NCBI RefSeq assembly: GCF_001936255.1
Contig: NZ_CP013704.1
Location: 620,001 to 684,000 of the forward strand
DNA from: Borrelia anserina Es
GTDB taxonomy: Bacteria > Spirochaetota > Spirochaetia > Borreliales > Borreliaceae
Length of the DNA stretch: 64,000 nt
Direction of reading: 5' to 3'
The notes under the pieces were generated by a model. It was given only the letters and a program-made list of their open reading frames with translations. It did no database searches and had not been told where the DNA came from. Of this stretch, positions 48,018-57,455 are shown piece by piece (the first letter of the stretch is position 1; each line of letters begins with the position of its first letter). The translations under genes were made by a program, and so were the position numbers.

Positions 48018-49451
48018 ATGAGTGAAAAGAATGTATCTAATTTTGATATTGTGATATTTGGTATTACTGGTAATTTATCTAGAAGAAAACTTATTCCTTC
48101 TCTTTTTAATTTGTATAAAGATGGTTATATTAGTAATTTTAGGATTATTGGATTTTCACGAAGATACTTTACTGATGAGGAACTTAAGATTTATATTAAA
48201 GATTCTTTGTGGCAAGAAGAGTCTACTGCTTTAATTGATGATTTTCTAAAATTTTTTGTTTATTTGTCAGGAGATTTTAGGGAAAGGAGTGCTTATTTAA
48301 AATTGTCATATCTTTTAGCTAATAGAGAGAGAATATATTATCTTTCAACATCTCCTGAATTTTATGAGGCAATAATTGAGAATTTGAAATCATGTTTATT
48401 TAATGATACTTCTTGTTTGTCTAAGATCATTCTTGAGAAGCCTTTTGGTAGTAGTCTTGATACGGCTAGGTGTTTAAACTCGCTTCTTTATTCTGTGTTT
48501 AAAGAGGAACAAATCTACAGGATAGATCATTATTTAGGCAAAGAAACGGTTCAAAATATTTTTACATTTAGATTTGGGAATTCTATTTTTGAGCATATTT
48601 GGAACAGTCGTTATGTGGATTTTATTCAAATTACCGTAGCAGAGGAGGTCGGGATTGATGGTAGAGCTGAGTATTATGATTCTGTTGGCGCCTTAAGGGA
48701 TATGGTGCAGAATCATATTTTGCAACTTTTAAGTCTGATTGCAATGGAGCCTCCTATTGGTTTTAATGCTGATTTTATTCATGATGAGAAGGTTAGGGTT
48801 TTAAAGAGTTTGAGAAAATTCAATAGAGAAACTGTGCTAGATCATATTGTTAAAGGACAATATGTGCGTTCTCAAGTACAAGGAATTTTAAAGAAGGGAT
48901 ATAGAGAGGAAGCTAAATTTTTAAGTACTTCAAATACTGAAACTTATTTGGCTATGAAATTGTTTATTGATAATTGGCGTTGGTTTGGGGTTCCTTTTTA
49001 TATTAGAACAGGAAAGGCACTTGTGAGGAAATTTTCAGAAATATATATTCAGTTTAAAAAACCTGATTTCAATATTTTCAATATTAAGTCGAATAATCTT
49101 TCAAATGCTTTGATTTTTAGAATTCAGCCAAGGGATGGTATTGAAATTAAGTTTAATGCTAAACGTCCGGGATATAATTATGAGATTCAGGAAGCTAATA
49201 TGGGATTTTCTTATCATGTTTCATTTAACAAATTTTTTGGTGAATCTTATGAGAGATTGCTATTTGATGCTTTTTGGGGTGATAGGACTTTGTATGCTCG
49301 TAATGATGAGATTGATAGTTCTTGGGAATTTGTGTCAGATATTCTTGATAAGTGGGAAGATATTAAGAATTGGGATTATTTTTATGGCTCAGAAGGACCA
49401 GTTGAGGCAAATATGCTTTTAGAAAAGGATCATTTTTGGCGTAAAATGTAG
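48018..49451 (+). CDS. zwf: Glucose-6-phosphate 1-dehydrogenase
   Basis: A 477-residue first enzyme of the oxidative pentose phosphate pathway, producing 6-phosphogluconolactone and NADPH. The NADP-binding fingerprint FGITGNLSRRKL (14-25), the substrate-binding RIDHYLGKE (about 168-176) and the base His in DMVQNHILQLL are intact. ATG 48018 follows GGAG. A TATAAT at 47993-47998 is a probable -10, with a poor -35. It is divergent from pncB. It provides NADPH for redox defence, which links functionally to bosR in this window. Length is normal for the family. Confidence 0.95.
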   Translation: MSEKNVSNFDIVIFGITGNLSRRKLIPSLFNLYKDGYISNFRIIGFSRRYFTDEELKIYIKDSLWQEESTALIDDFLKFFVYLSGDFRERSAYLKLSYLLANRERIYYLSTSPEFYEAIIENLKSCLFNDTSCLSKIILEKPFGSSLDTARCLNSLLYSVFKEEQIYRIDHYLGKETVQNIFTFRFGNSIFEHIWNSRYVDFIQITVAEEVGIDGRAEYYDSVGALRDMVQNHILQLLSLIAMEPPIGFNADFIHDEKVRVLKSLRKFNRETVLDHIVKGQYVRSQVQGILKKGYREEAKFLSTSNTETYLAMKLFIDNWRWFGVPFYIRTGKALVRKFSEIYIQFKKPDFNIFNIKSNNLSNALIFRIQPRDGIEIKFNAKRPGYNYEIQEANMGFSYHVSFNKFFGESYERLLFDAFWGDRTLYARNDEIDSSWEFVSDILDKWEDIKNWDYFYGSEGPVEANMLLEKDHFWRKM

Positions 49452-49720
49452 ATATTGAATATATGAGTTTTATAATTACTAAGTGAATAATATGGAATCG
49501 ATGTTTACTTTATTTATTTTTTATGTTTACTGTTGTTTTGAATAATTTTCTTGTTTTTTTGTCTAGTTTAAGAATACTTTTGCTTTAGATTTTTATTGCA
49601 AGATTGATTATATTTTTATCTTAAGAAGAATAATCTTGGTATAGATTTAATATTTAATTTTTCGTTTATGTTTAGCTTTCTATCCAGTATAGGTTTGTTT
49701 TTATTTTTTTTATATAAAGG

Positions 49721-49749
49721 TTCTTAAATATTTTATTTTGTGGTATAAT
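49721..49749 (+). promoter_or_regulatory. Promoter remnant ahead of the decayed nhaC copy
   Basis: TTCTTA (49721-49726), a 17-base spacer and a perfect TATAAT (49744-49749). It stands about 70 bases before the remnant coding start at 49821 and may be the surviving promoter of the lost gene, or may now serve the intact nhaC. Confidence 0.5.
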
Positions 49750-49820
49750 ATCAAGAATATATATAATTAATGAAGACAATTTATTGTACTGACTTTTGTC
49801 TTTTTAGTTTTAGTTAAGGG

Positions 49821-50442
49821 ATGTTAATATTAGGCTCGATTTTGTTGGGTTTTTTCCCTTTGTTGTTTTCTTGATAATAGGGGCTTTTTCTATTCTTTAT
49901 AAGAGATAGAATTAGGTAGTATTGGAACTAATTAAAGGTTTGAAGATATGTGAATTTTGTATATATAGATTGTTTGTACAAATATTATGAATTATTTGTC
50001 TTATTTTCTTTCATAGAAAGACTTTTATTGAAGGTATCGTAACGTATTATGGGGGGGGTATGAAAACTTGTGATTGGTTTGTATTTCATATGTAAAGAAG
50101 ATTTGCTGGGGTAAAAAATAGGAATGGTTTATTTAATTTTTCTCTTTTGATATTGATATTTCTTAATGGTACGATCGCTATGCTTATTTGTATTAATCTT
50201 GAAAGGAAAGTATCTATTTGTGGTTACATTTCTTATTGTTAAAAGTGTTCCTTTTTGGGTATATTTGCATTTTGTCAGGTTACGGATTTATATGATGCTT
50301 GTGGGATGTAAGGAGATTGTTCTTTACATAGGTAGTTATATTTTTAGTTTGTCAGTTATTTTTCTGTTTTTTTATTTTATCTATGGTTGGTCTTGAGATA
50401 GGGTTATTTTTTGGGTTATTGCTGAGGATTGAATTTATTTGA
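49821..50442 (+). pseudogene. Eroded Na+/H+ antiporter (NhaC) copy
   Basis: The 1066-base gap between zwf and nhaC has no intact gene but retains NhaC-like pieces in shifting frames. At 49821, ATG begins MLILGSILLGFFPL and, after a one-base shift, FLIIGAFSILYK. This matches the intact neighbour's N-terminus (FLGLVPFLVFIVV) in spacing and character. Near 50020 a frame reads TFIEG (neighbour: EFIEG). At 50404-50442 the frame LFFGLLLRIEFI with a stop resembles the neighbour's C-terminus AFFGLKSRLLNSF. The ends are about 620 bases apart against 1341 for the intact gene, so roughly half is gone. B31 has two adjacent nhaC genes (BB_0637, BB_0638, from memory). The matches are short and made by eye. 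Confidence 0.5.
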
Positions 50443-50517
50443 GATTGCTTAAATTGCATGAGGGATCTGAGTAATGATTCATAGGTGTGTGGATTATATA
50501 TTTATAGGGGGTTTAAG

Positions 50518-51858
50518 ATGGGTAAAGTTAGTCATGTAAAGCCAAATTTTTTAGGGCTTGTGCCTTTTCTTGTTTTTATTGTTGTTTATATGGGAACAGG
50601 ATTGGCTTTAGAGATTCAGGGTGTAGAGATGGCTTTTTATCAGATGCCACCAATAATTGCTATGGTATTAGCTATTGTTGCATCATTCCTTTTATTCAAA
50701 GGTTCATTTACAGATAAGCTGAATGAATTTATCGAAGGATGTGCACAGAATGATATTATGTTTATATCTTTCATCTTTCTCATTTCAGGTGCTTTTTCTG
50801 CTGTTTGTAAGGAAATAGGTAGTGTTGAAACCGTAGCAAATATTGGACTTAAGTATATACCTGCTAATTTGTTGGTAGCAGGCATATTTTTAATATGCCT
50901 TTTTCTTTCTACTGCAACTGGCAGTTTTCTTGGTACTGTTGTAGCTATTACTCCAATTGGCTTTGATATAGCGAATAAAAGTGGTATTCCACTTCCAATG
51001 GTTGCAGGGGCTGTGCTTGGAGGTGGTGCTTTTGGTGATAGCATGTCTTTAATATCAGATACAACTATTATTGCAAGTCGTACCCAAGGGGTTAAAATTA
51101 TAGATGTTTTTAAGAATGGTGCTTTTCTTACATTCCCTGCATCCATTTTATCAATTGTAGCATTTGCTGTTTTAGGCTCTTATGTTGATAGTATAGGGGT
51201 TAATGTTGATCTTGGTGAGATAAGTTATGTGAAGGTAATTCCTTATCTTTTTGTTATAGTTTTTGCATTTTTAGGAGTAGATGTATTTTTAGTTTTATTT
51301 TTTGGAATATTGATTGCTGGTAGTATTGGTATTTTAAATGGCGATTTAACTTTACTTTTAATGTGTAAAAAGCTTAATGAGGGACTTTTAGATTTAAGTG
51401 AGATGCTTATTCTTGTTATTTTTACAGGGGGAGTCTCTTATATGACCATTAGGCATGGAGGTTTTGAGTGGGTTTTAACTAAGTTAAAGTATTTGGCTAA
51501 ATGTAGGAAGAGTGCTGAGTTTACAATTACTTTTTTAATAATGATGGTGACAGGGTTTCTTTCTAATAGTGGTCTTGCAATTTTAGTTAATGGGACTGTT
51601 ACTAAGGGTATATCTGAGGCTAATTCTGTATGTCCTAAGCGTTGTGCGGCATTACTTTCAATTTCTTCTTGTGCTTTGATTGGTGCTTTACCGTATGGCA
51701 TGCATATGATAAGTGTAATAAATATTGCCAAAGGCACTATATCTCCAATTGCCATTATGCCATTTTTATTTTATCAAGTGTTTTTGGCTGTTATTATTAT
51801 TTTGTCTATAGCTTTTTTTGGATTAAAAAGTCGACTTTTAAATTCTTTTAGAAGTTGA
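50518..51858 (+). CDS. nhaC: Na+/H+ antiporter NhaC family
   Basis: A 446-residue polytopic membrane protein of the NhaC antiporter family with about 11-12 hydrophobic segments. Family-typical motifs include TATGSFLGTVVAITPIG, GGGAFGDSMSLISDTTI (conserved Asp residues in the transport core) and ALIGALPYGMHM near the C-terminus. It exchanges Na+ for H+ in pH and salt balance, or may carry other substrates as some NhaC relatives do. ATG 50518 is chosen because AGGGGG lies 8 bases upstream; an upstream in-frame codon at 50485 lacks an SD. It is the surviving member of what was probably a tandem pair. Confidence 0.92.
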   Translation: MGKVSHVKPNFLGLVPFLVFIVVYMGTGLALEIQGVEMAFYQMPPIIAMVLAIVASFLLFKGSFTDKLNEFIEGCAQNDIMFISFIFLISGAFSAVCKEIGSVETVANIGLKYIPANLLVAGIFLICLFLSTATGSFLGTVVAITPIGFDIANKSGIPLPMVAGAVLGGGAFGDSMSLISDTTIIASRTQGVKIIDVFKNGAFLTFPASILSIVAFAVLGSYVDSIGVNVDLGEISYVKVIPYLFVIVFAFLGVDVFLVLFFGILIAGSIGILNGDLTLLLMCKKLNEGLLDLSEMLILVIFTGGVSYMTIRHGGFEWVLTKLKYLAKCRKSAEFTITFLIMMVTGFLSNSGLAILVNGTVTKGISEANSVCPKRCAALLSISSCALIGALPYGMHMISVINIAKGTISPIAIMPFLFYQVFLAVIIILSIAFFGLKSRLLNSFRS

Positions 51859-51868
51859 GTAATATGAA

Positions 51869-51891
51869 GGCACCTTTTATTTAAAGATGCC
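51869..51891. terminator. Hairpin between convergent nhaC and potD
   Basis: Left arm 51869-51877 pairs with 51883-51891 (9 bp with one C-A mismatch), 5-base loop, then CTAAATTTT on the plus strand. It sits 10 bases after the nhaC stop and 11 before the potD stop, so it can serve both. Confidence 0.6.
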
Positions 51892-51901
51892 CTAAATTTT
51901 G

Positions 51902-52954
51902 TTAGGATGATAATTCTATGTATATTCTCATTTGTTCTTCTTTTACTTTTTTGGGTATTGTTTTAAATACTTCGTATTTTGAAAAGTCTTTTGGAACAAA
52001 TTTTTCTTCTAAGTATAAATTGATTTCAGGATTGTTCTTTGCTTCTTCCTTTAATTGACTGAATACATTTTTGTTTGGTGAATTATATCTTGTCTCTTCG
52101 AAGTTTGCGTAAGATGCCTCATTTTCATAAAGAAAGTTTATGAATTTATAAGCAAGTTCTTTATTGGGTGCATCTGATGGAATGACCATGACATCAATCC
52201 AGATATTTGTATTCTGAGGTACATAAAAATCTAAATTTGGATCTTTGAGCATTGCATCTAATGCTTCTCCGCTCCATGTTAGTTGGATAGATGCTTCACC
52301 ATTAAGCACTAGCGATTTTGCGGCGATATCTGAGAAATAACCTATTACTAAGGGAGCTTGTTTTTTTAATAATTCTTCGGCTTTTTTGAGTATGGATATG
52401 TTGTGTTCATTGAAGGAATATCCAAGTTTTTTAAGTGCGACTCCGATATTTTCTTTTGGAGAGTCTAGCATTGCAATTTCTTTTTTGTATTTTTCGTTAA
52501 ATAATATATCAAATTCATTCATGTCTTTTATGTCAACTTTGGTTTTATTGTAAAGTATTCCCATAACTCCCCAAAATAGAGGTATGGAATAAGTATTATC
52601 AGGGTCGTATTCTAGTGTTTGAAGTTCGTCTAACAGATTACTTTTTACATTCGGTAATTTAGAATGATCTAGCATTTCAATTTTTTTTGTACTTGCTAAT
52701 TCTCCAACTAGATATTCTGATGGAACTATGATATCATAATAGCCTTTTGTATTATTGAATTTGGCCATCATTTCTTCATTATTATTGAAACATTCATAAT
52801 TTATTTTCACATTATTTTCTCTTTCAAATTGGGCTAGTAGTTTCTCATCAATATATTCTGCCCAATTGAGAATATTAAGAGTACTTTGTGTCTTTTTTGA
52901 AGAACAAGATATAACTATTAAAATTATTATGGATACTAAAATTTTTTTCAACAT
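51902..52954 (-). CDS. potD: Spermidine/putrescine-binding lipoprotein PotD
   Basis: A 350-residue periplasmic solute-binding protein of the polyamine ABC importer. The N-terminus has a lipobox (IVISC with Cys at about 17), so it is lipid-anchored. The family start of the mature protein, LNILNWAEYIDEKLLAQFE, is clear, as are the polyamine-contact segments YDIIVPSEYLV and QLTWSGEALDAM. It delivers spermidine or putrescine to PotBC. Last gene of potA-potB-potC-potD, 14 bases after potC. Borrelia lacks polyamine synthesis genes as far as I know, so uptake is likely important. Confidence 0.94.
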   Translation of the reverse strand: MLKKILVSIIILIVISCSSKKTQSTLNILNWAEYIDEKLLAQFERENNVKINYECFNNNEEMMAKFNNTKGYYDIIVPSEYLVGELASTKKIEMLDHSKLPNVKSNLLDELQTLEYDPDNTYSIPLFWGVMGILYNKTKVDIKDMNEFDILFNEKYKKEIAMLDSPKENIGVALKKLGYSFNEHNISILKKAEELLKKQAPLVIGYFSDIAAKSLVLNGEASIQLTWSGEALDAMLKDPNLDFYVPQNTNIWIDVMVIPSDAPNKELAYKFINFLYENEASYANFEETRYNSPNKNVFSQLKEEAKNNPEINLYLEEKFVPKDFSKYEVFKTIPKKVKEEQMRIYIELSS

Positions 52955-52968
52955 TTAACTCCTTTTTA

Positions 52969-53760
52969 TTAAATTTCTGTATCTATTGTTAATTTTTTAA
53001 TACCTATACATTTATTAATAATAAATAAGAGGCTTAGTATTACAAAAAATAGTATAGAAGAGATTGCGTTTATTGTGGGTTTTATCCCTTTCTTAGTTAA
53101 AGAATTTATGAGTATTGATAAATTATTAAATCCTTGACCCGTTGTGAAAAATGATATTAAAAAATCATCAACTGATAATGTAAATGCAATAAGACTCCCT
53201 GTTATTACGCTTCCAATTATTTCTGGGTATATTATGTTTTTAAAAATTTGACTATCTGATGCACCAAGGTCTCTAGCTGCTTCAATAATGTTTTCTGGAA
53301 GAGAATATAGCTTGGGCAAAATTATTATTATTATGTAAGGTGTTGAGAAGATTATGTGTGATACTAGCATTGTAGAGAAACCTAGCTGTATTTTTATTAG
53401 AGAATAAAATGTCATTAAGCTAATTCCTGTTACAATGTCAGGATTAATTATTGGTATTTTATTTATTGATAACAGGATGGTTTTTATTTTGTTGTTTTTT
53501 GTTTTGTAAATACTGTAGGCCCCTAGGATGCCAATTGCAGTAGAGATTAAGGATGATGTTGTTGCTACTAATAAGGTATTATACATGGCTGTTTTTATTT
53601 GCTGTGATAGAAAGACTTCTTTGTACCATTTTAGGCTAAATCCTTGAAAGAAAAATCCATTATCTCCTTTATTAAAAGAATAAACTACTAAAATTAGTAT
53701 GGGAGCATAAATAAACCCAAATGTTAAAAATAAGAAAGTATTTTTTAGTATTTTTAGCAT
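52969..53760 (-). CDS. potC: Spermidine/putrescine ABC transporter permease PotC
   Basis: A 263-residue inner-membrane permease with six predicted helices and the cytoplasmic EAA loop (ENIIEAARDLGASDSQIFKNIIYP) that couples to the ATPase PotA. It pairs with PotB to form the channel. Similar in length and sequence to other PotC proteins. The 17-base gap to potB and 14-base gap to potD indicate an operon. Assigned as PotC rather than PotB by order and by the N-terminal pattern GFIYAPILILVVYSFN. Confidence 0.93.
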   Translation of the reverse strand: MLKILKNTFLFLTFGFIYAPILILVVYSFNKGDNGFFFQGFSLKWYKEVFLSQQIKTAMYNTLLVATTSSLISTAIGILGAYSIYKTKNNKIKTILLSINKIPIINPDIVTGISLMTFYSLIKIQLGFSTMLVSHIIFSTPYIIIIILPKLYSLPENIIEAARDLGASDSQIFKNIIYPEIIGSVITGSLIAFTLSVDDFLISFFTTGQGFNNLSILINSLTKKGIKPTINAISSILFFVILSLLFIINKCIGIKKLTIDTEI

Positions 53761-53777
53761 ATGAGTATCCTTCTATC

Positions 53778-54575
53778 CTACGTTGCCTTATGCATTAACT
53801 TAAGTATTGTTAAGTTAAATGTTAATATTACTATCATGACAATAAATGAAATAGCAGCTCCAGTGTGCCAATCCTCTACGAATAAGAATTGTTTTTCGAT
53901 TAAATTTCCGATTAAAATTTGTTTAGAGCCTCCTAGCAAGTCTGAGATAATAAATACTGTGATTGATGGAATGAATACCATCATTATTCCTGTTGCGAGG
54001 TATGATAGTGTTAATGGCAGCTTTATATATAATAATATTTGCCACATTCTTGCACCAAGGTCTCTTGCAGCTTCAATATACTCGTATTTTATTTTTGAGA
54101 GTCCTATGTATAATGGTAAGATCATAAATGGTAAGAAGTTATATACCATGCCGATTACTACAGATTTTTCATTATAGATTAATTCTATGGTTTTAAATCC
54201 CATTGCTTGAAGTAAGTTATTAATAATTCCATTTTTTCCTAATATTCTGATCCAAGCATAAGTTCTAAGTAGAGTGTTGATCCACATAGGAAGTATTATC
54301 ATTATTGTAAGCATATTTTGAACGCTTTTTTTTGACATAGATATAAACCATGCTGTAGGATATCCAATTAGCATACAAAAAATAGTTGTGATTAGGGCAA
54401 AATTTATGCTTCTTGAAAAGATTTTTAGATAGCTTGGTTCTAGTAATCTTAGAAAGTTTGCAAATGTGAGCTCATTACGCTCATTTAAGAATCCTAAAGC
54501 TATTATTATTACTAGTGGTAAAATAATGAGGAATAATAGAAATAAAGTATATAGCACTAAAACTGCTCTATTCAT
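53778..54575 (-). CDS. potB: Spermidine/putrescine ABC transporter permease PotB
   Basis: A 265-residue permease with six helices and the EAA loop YIEAARDLGARMWQILLYIKLP. It carries the PotB-typical motifs YPTAWFI and MWINTLLRTYAWI. It forms the polyamine channel with PotC. It starts 2 bases after potA ends, consistent with translational coupling. No anomalies were seen. Confidence 0.93.
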   Translation of the reverse strand: MNRAVLVLYTLFLLFLIILPLVIIIALGFLNERNELTFANFLRLLEPSYLKIFSRSINFALITTIFCMLIGYPTAWFISMSKKSVQNMLTIMIILPMWINTLLRTYAWIRILGKNGIINNLLQAMGFKTIELIYNEKSVVIGMVYNFLPFMILPLYIGLSKIKYEYIEAARDLGARMWQILLYIKLPLTLSYLATGIMMVFIPSITVFIISDLLGGSKQILIGNLIEKQFLFVEDWHTGAAISFIVMIVILTFNLTILKLMHKAT

Positions 54576-54577
54576 GT

Positions 54578-55624
54578 TTATTGTTCCTTACACATTACAT
54601 GAATGTCATCAGGTCCTAATGATATATCAACTTCTTCACCAACTTTTGTCAGTTTTGTACTTTGAACTAACCAATTAGATTTTTGAATTTCTAGTGTCAT
54701 TTCATAGTGCACGCCTTGGAATACTGCTGAAGTAATTATTCCACTTAAATCTCCTTGTCCTTTTGGCAGTATTTTTACATCTTCTGGTCGTATTACAAGA
54801 TCAACAGGCTCTTTATTTTTAAATCCTTTGTCAAGGCATTTGAAATCTTTACCAAACATTTTGACGACGAATTCTTTTTCATACGTTCCTTCAAAAATGT
54901 TGCTTTCTCCAATAAAACTTGCCACAAATTTTGTTTTGGGTTCATTATAAATTTCCTCAGGTGTTCCAATTTGAAGGATTACTCCTTCATTCATTACTGC
55001 TATTCTATCGCTCATTGTTAGTGCTTCTTCTTGATCGTGTGTGACATATATAAATGTTATTCCAATCTTTCTTTGTATTTTTTTAAGCTCTCTTTGCATT
55101 TCTTGTCTCATCTTTAAATCAAGGGCCGAGAGTGGTTCATCTAGTAGTAAGAGTTTAGGTTCCATAATTATTGCTCTTGCGATTGCAACTCTTTGTTTTT
55201 GTCCGCCTGATAGTTCATTTATATTTCTATAGGCGTATTTTTGCATATCAATTAGTGAGAGTACATCTTTTACTTTTTCTTTTATTAAATTTTTATTTAT
55301 CTTTTTCATCTTAAGTCCAAATGCGATATTTTCAAAAACATTCATGTGTGGAAAGAGTGCATAGTTTTGAAATACGGTGTTAATCTCTCTTTTGTTAGGC
55401 GTAATTTTTGAAATCTCTTTTGATAAGAAATAGATTTCTCCTTCAGTTTGATTTAAAAAACCTCCTATTATTCTTATTAATGTTGTTTTGCCACATCCTG
55501 ATGGACCAAGGAGAGTAATAAATTCATTCTTTTTAATTTTTAAATTAATTGTGTCTAGAGTTTTATTATCACTATTAATGTAATAATGACTTAATTCTTT
55601 AGTCTCTAGGATGTTATTATTCAA
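54578..55624 (-). CDS. potA: Spermidine/putrescine ABC transporter ATP-binding protein PotA
   Basis: A 348-residue ATPase that powers polyamine import. Walker [11 protein letters not shown]-loop, signature [14 protein letters not shown], Walker [13 protein letters not shown] and the H-loop THDQEEA are all intact, followed by a C-terminal TOBE-like regulatory domain (VIRPEDVKI). The start is TTG 55624 with a very strong SD (AAAGGAGG) 10 bases upstream. It is the first gene of the pot operon, with a near-consensus promoter at 55675-55703. Confidence 0.95.
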   Translation of the reverse strand: MNNNILETKELSHYYINSDNKTLDTINLKIKKNEFITLLGPSGCGKTTLIRIIGGFLNQTEGEIYFLSKEISKITPNKREINTVFQNYALFPHMNVFENIAFGLKMKKINKNLIKEKVKDVLSLIDMQKYAYRNINELSGGQKQRVAIARAIIMEPKLLLLDEPLSALDLKMRQEMQRELKKIQRKIGITFIYVTHDQEEALTMSDRIAVMNEGVILQIGTPEEIYNEPKTKFVASFIGESNIFEGTYEKEFVVKMFGKDFKCLDKGFKNKEPVDLVIRPEDVKILPKGQGDLSGIITSAVFQGVHYEMTLEIQKSNWLVQSTKLTKVGEEVDISLGPDDIHVMCKEQ

Positions 55625-55674
55625 CTAATAGGGCCCTCCTTTTTACATATGCCTATTAAGTCATATGCAAATAG

Positions 55675-55703
55675 ATTATACTTTATATTAATGCTTATGT
55701 AAA
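55675..55703 (-). promoter_or_regulatory. Promoter of the potABCD operon
   Basis: On the minus strand, TTTACA (55698-55703), an exact 17-base spacer and TATAAT (55675-55680). It lies in the 85-base gap between rbgA and potA, about 50 bases from the potA start. One of the best promoter matches in the window. Confidence 0.75.
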
Positions 55704-55709
55704 TGGCTT

Positions 55710-56561
55710 TTATTTATTTTTATTATGATGTTTTACGTCAAGTATAATTTTCCCAAATTTTCCTTCTCTATATTCTTTTATTAGTATTTTTGATGCTTGT
55801 TCAAGATCTATTTCATTTTTTTTATTTATGAATCCTCTTGTTCTTGCAAATTTTTCTAAAATTTCAAGTGAGTCTATTGACGTTATATTGTATTTGTTTA
55901 GTAGTTTAGTTTTGTTATTTATGTGCATTTCTCTGAGTAGATATAGTGCAAGTTCTGTGTTGTCTATTGTTTCATTTTTTATCATATCTAGTATTGCAAG
56001 TTTTTTTGCAATCTCTTGGTCTTCTAAATTATGCCATAATATTCCTGGTGTGTCGAAGATATTAATTTTTTCATTTACTTTCACTATTTGTATATTTTTT
56101 GTGTATCCTGGTTTGTTTGCAACACTTGTGCTTTTTCTTCCTACCAATAAGTTAATTATTGATGATTTTCCGACATTTGGCACCCCAATTAATAAGGCTT
56201 TTATTTTTTCTCTGTAATTTCTAATTTTTTTTACGTTAACTGTTTTCTTTATGTTATCTATTATTTGTTTTCTCATTCCTTTTTTATATATGTTTGTTAT
56301 TAATACATTATTTCCAAGTGTTTCAAAATATTCTTTCCATTTTAAAATTTCTTCTTCTTTTACAAGATCTGATTTGTTTAAAAGTATTATTTTATCTTTA
56401 TTTGAGTTTTTAATTATTTTTTCAATTAATGGATTTTTACTGCTAAGTGGAGCTCTAGCATCAAGTATTTCTAATACAATATTTGTTCTTTTAAGATTTT
56501 CTTTGATTAAGTCCGAGGCTCTTTTCATGTGGCCAGGGAACCAGTTAATTTTGCTTGACAT
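55710..56561 (-). CDS. rbgA: Ribosome biogenesis GTPase (YlqF/RbgA)
   Basis: A 283-residue circularly permuted GTPase. The G-motif order is NKSD (62-65, G4), GVPNVGKSS (126-134, G1), then DTPG (170-173, G3), which is diagnostic of the YlqF/YawG group. The N-terminal WFPGHMKRA and the LDARAPLSSKNP (G5) stretches match RbgA. In B. subtilis RbgA drives late 50S assembly. It is divergent from nanE and stands upstream of the pot operon, which has its own promoter. Length is close to B. subtilis RbgA (282). Confidence 0.93.
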   Translation of the reverse strand: MSSKINWFPGHMKRASDLIKENLKRTNIVLEILDARAPLSSKNPLIEKIIKNSNKDKIILLNKSDLVKEEEILKWKEYFETLGNNVLITNIYKKGMRKQIIDNIKKTVNVKKIRNYREKIKALLIGVPNVGKSSIINLLVGRKSTSVANKPGYTKNIQIVKVNEKINIFDTPGILWHNLEDQEIAKKLAILDMIKNETIDNTELALYLLREMHINNKTKLLNKYNITSIDSLEILEKFARTRGFINKKNEIDLEQASKILIKEYREGKFGKIILDVKHHNKNK

Positions 56562-56703
56562 TTTTAAATTATAACTTAATTTAATAGTATATGAAATTTG
56601 TGTTTTATGTGTTTAAGTTATATAACTAATTGTATCTTTTTTGAAAATATTATATTTTATAGGCCTAATCTTTTTTGAATGATTAAGTCATAGGAGGTTT
56701 GAT

Positions 56704-57396
56704 ATTATTGGAGGAAAAATTAAAAGAGGTTTAATTGTTTCTTGCCAAGCACTTGAAGGGGAGCCATTACATAGTAGTTTTATTATGTCTAAGATGGCCT
56801 TAGCGGCAAAGATGGGCGGGGCGGTTGGAATTAGGGCCAATAGTATTGTAGATATTCATCAAATAAAATCAGAAGTTGATTTGCCCATAATAGGTATTAT
56901 TAAGAGAGTTTATAATGATTCTCCTGTTTTTATTACCCCTACTATTAAAGAAGTAGATGAACTTTGTAGTGAAGGAGTTGATGTGATTGCTATTGATGCT
57001 ACTCTTAGAGAACGTCCCGATGGTGTTTTGTTGTCTGAGTTTTTTAATAAAATTAAGGAGAAGTATCCCAATCAGCTTTTGATGGCAGATATTGCTTCTT
57101 TAGAAGAAGCTGTTAATGCAGATAAGCTTGGATTTGATTTTATTGGTACTACTTTACATGGATATACTAAGGGTACTGAAGGGTGTAATATCGCAGATAA
57201 TGATTTTGCCTTTTTGAAAAATTTAATCAAATGTAATTTTAAATCGAAGTTGATAGTTGAGGGGAAAATTGATACTCCTCTTAAAGCTAAGAGAAGCTTT
57301 GAGTTAGGAGTTTCTTTAGTTGTTGTAGGTGGGGCTATTACTCGGCCTATGGAAATTACAAAAAGTTTTGTTGATAAAATGAATGAGGTTAAGTAG
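56704..57396 (+). CDS. nanE: N-acetylmannosamine-6-phosphate 2-epimerase
   Basis: A TIM-barrel epimerase turning ManNAc-6-P into GlcNAc-6-P. The family N-terminus [17 protein letters not shown] is present, then [31 protein letters not shown] ([10 protein letters not shown]) and VVGGAITRP. The frame is open from 56683, but no ATG, GTG or TTG precedes the conserved N-terminus. The SD AGGAGG (56692-56697) is followed 6 and 9 bases later by ATT codons (56704, 56707), which would give about 230 residues, the family length. A TTG at 56708 is out of frame by one base and would fit if the A5 tract nearby had one more A. ptsG follows 59 bases downstream. Confidence 0.88.
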   Translation: MIGGKIKRGLIVSCQALEGEPLHSSFIMSKMALAAKMGGAVGIRANSIVDIHQIKSEVDLPIIGIIKRVYNDSPVFITPTIKEVDELCSEGVDVIAIDATLRERPDGVLLSEFFNKIKEKYPNQLLMADIASLEEAVNADKLGFDFIGTTLHGYTKGTEGCNIADNDFAFLKNLIKCNFKSKLIVEGKIDTPLKAKRSFELGVSLVVVGGAITRPMEITKSFVDKMNEVK

Positions 57397-57455
57397 ATTG
57401 GAGAGTGTTTATAATACTTTAATGTATTTCTTTTTTAAACATATAGGAGGGTTTT

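Noticed and set aside
49135..49422. A 95-codon second frame inside zwf
   Set aside because: It is an alternate frame of a well-conserved enzyme gene with no SD of its own.
50166..50396. A 76-codon hydrophobic frame in the zwf-nhaC gap as a small membrane protein
   Set aside because: It has no SD, and the surrounding gap reads better as remnants of an nhaC gene.
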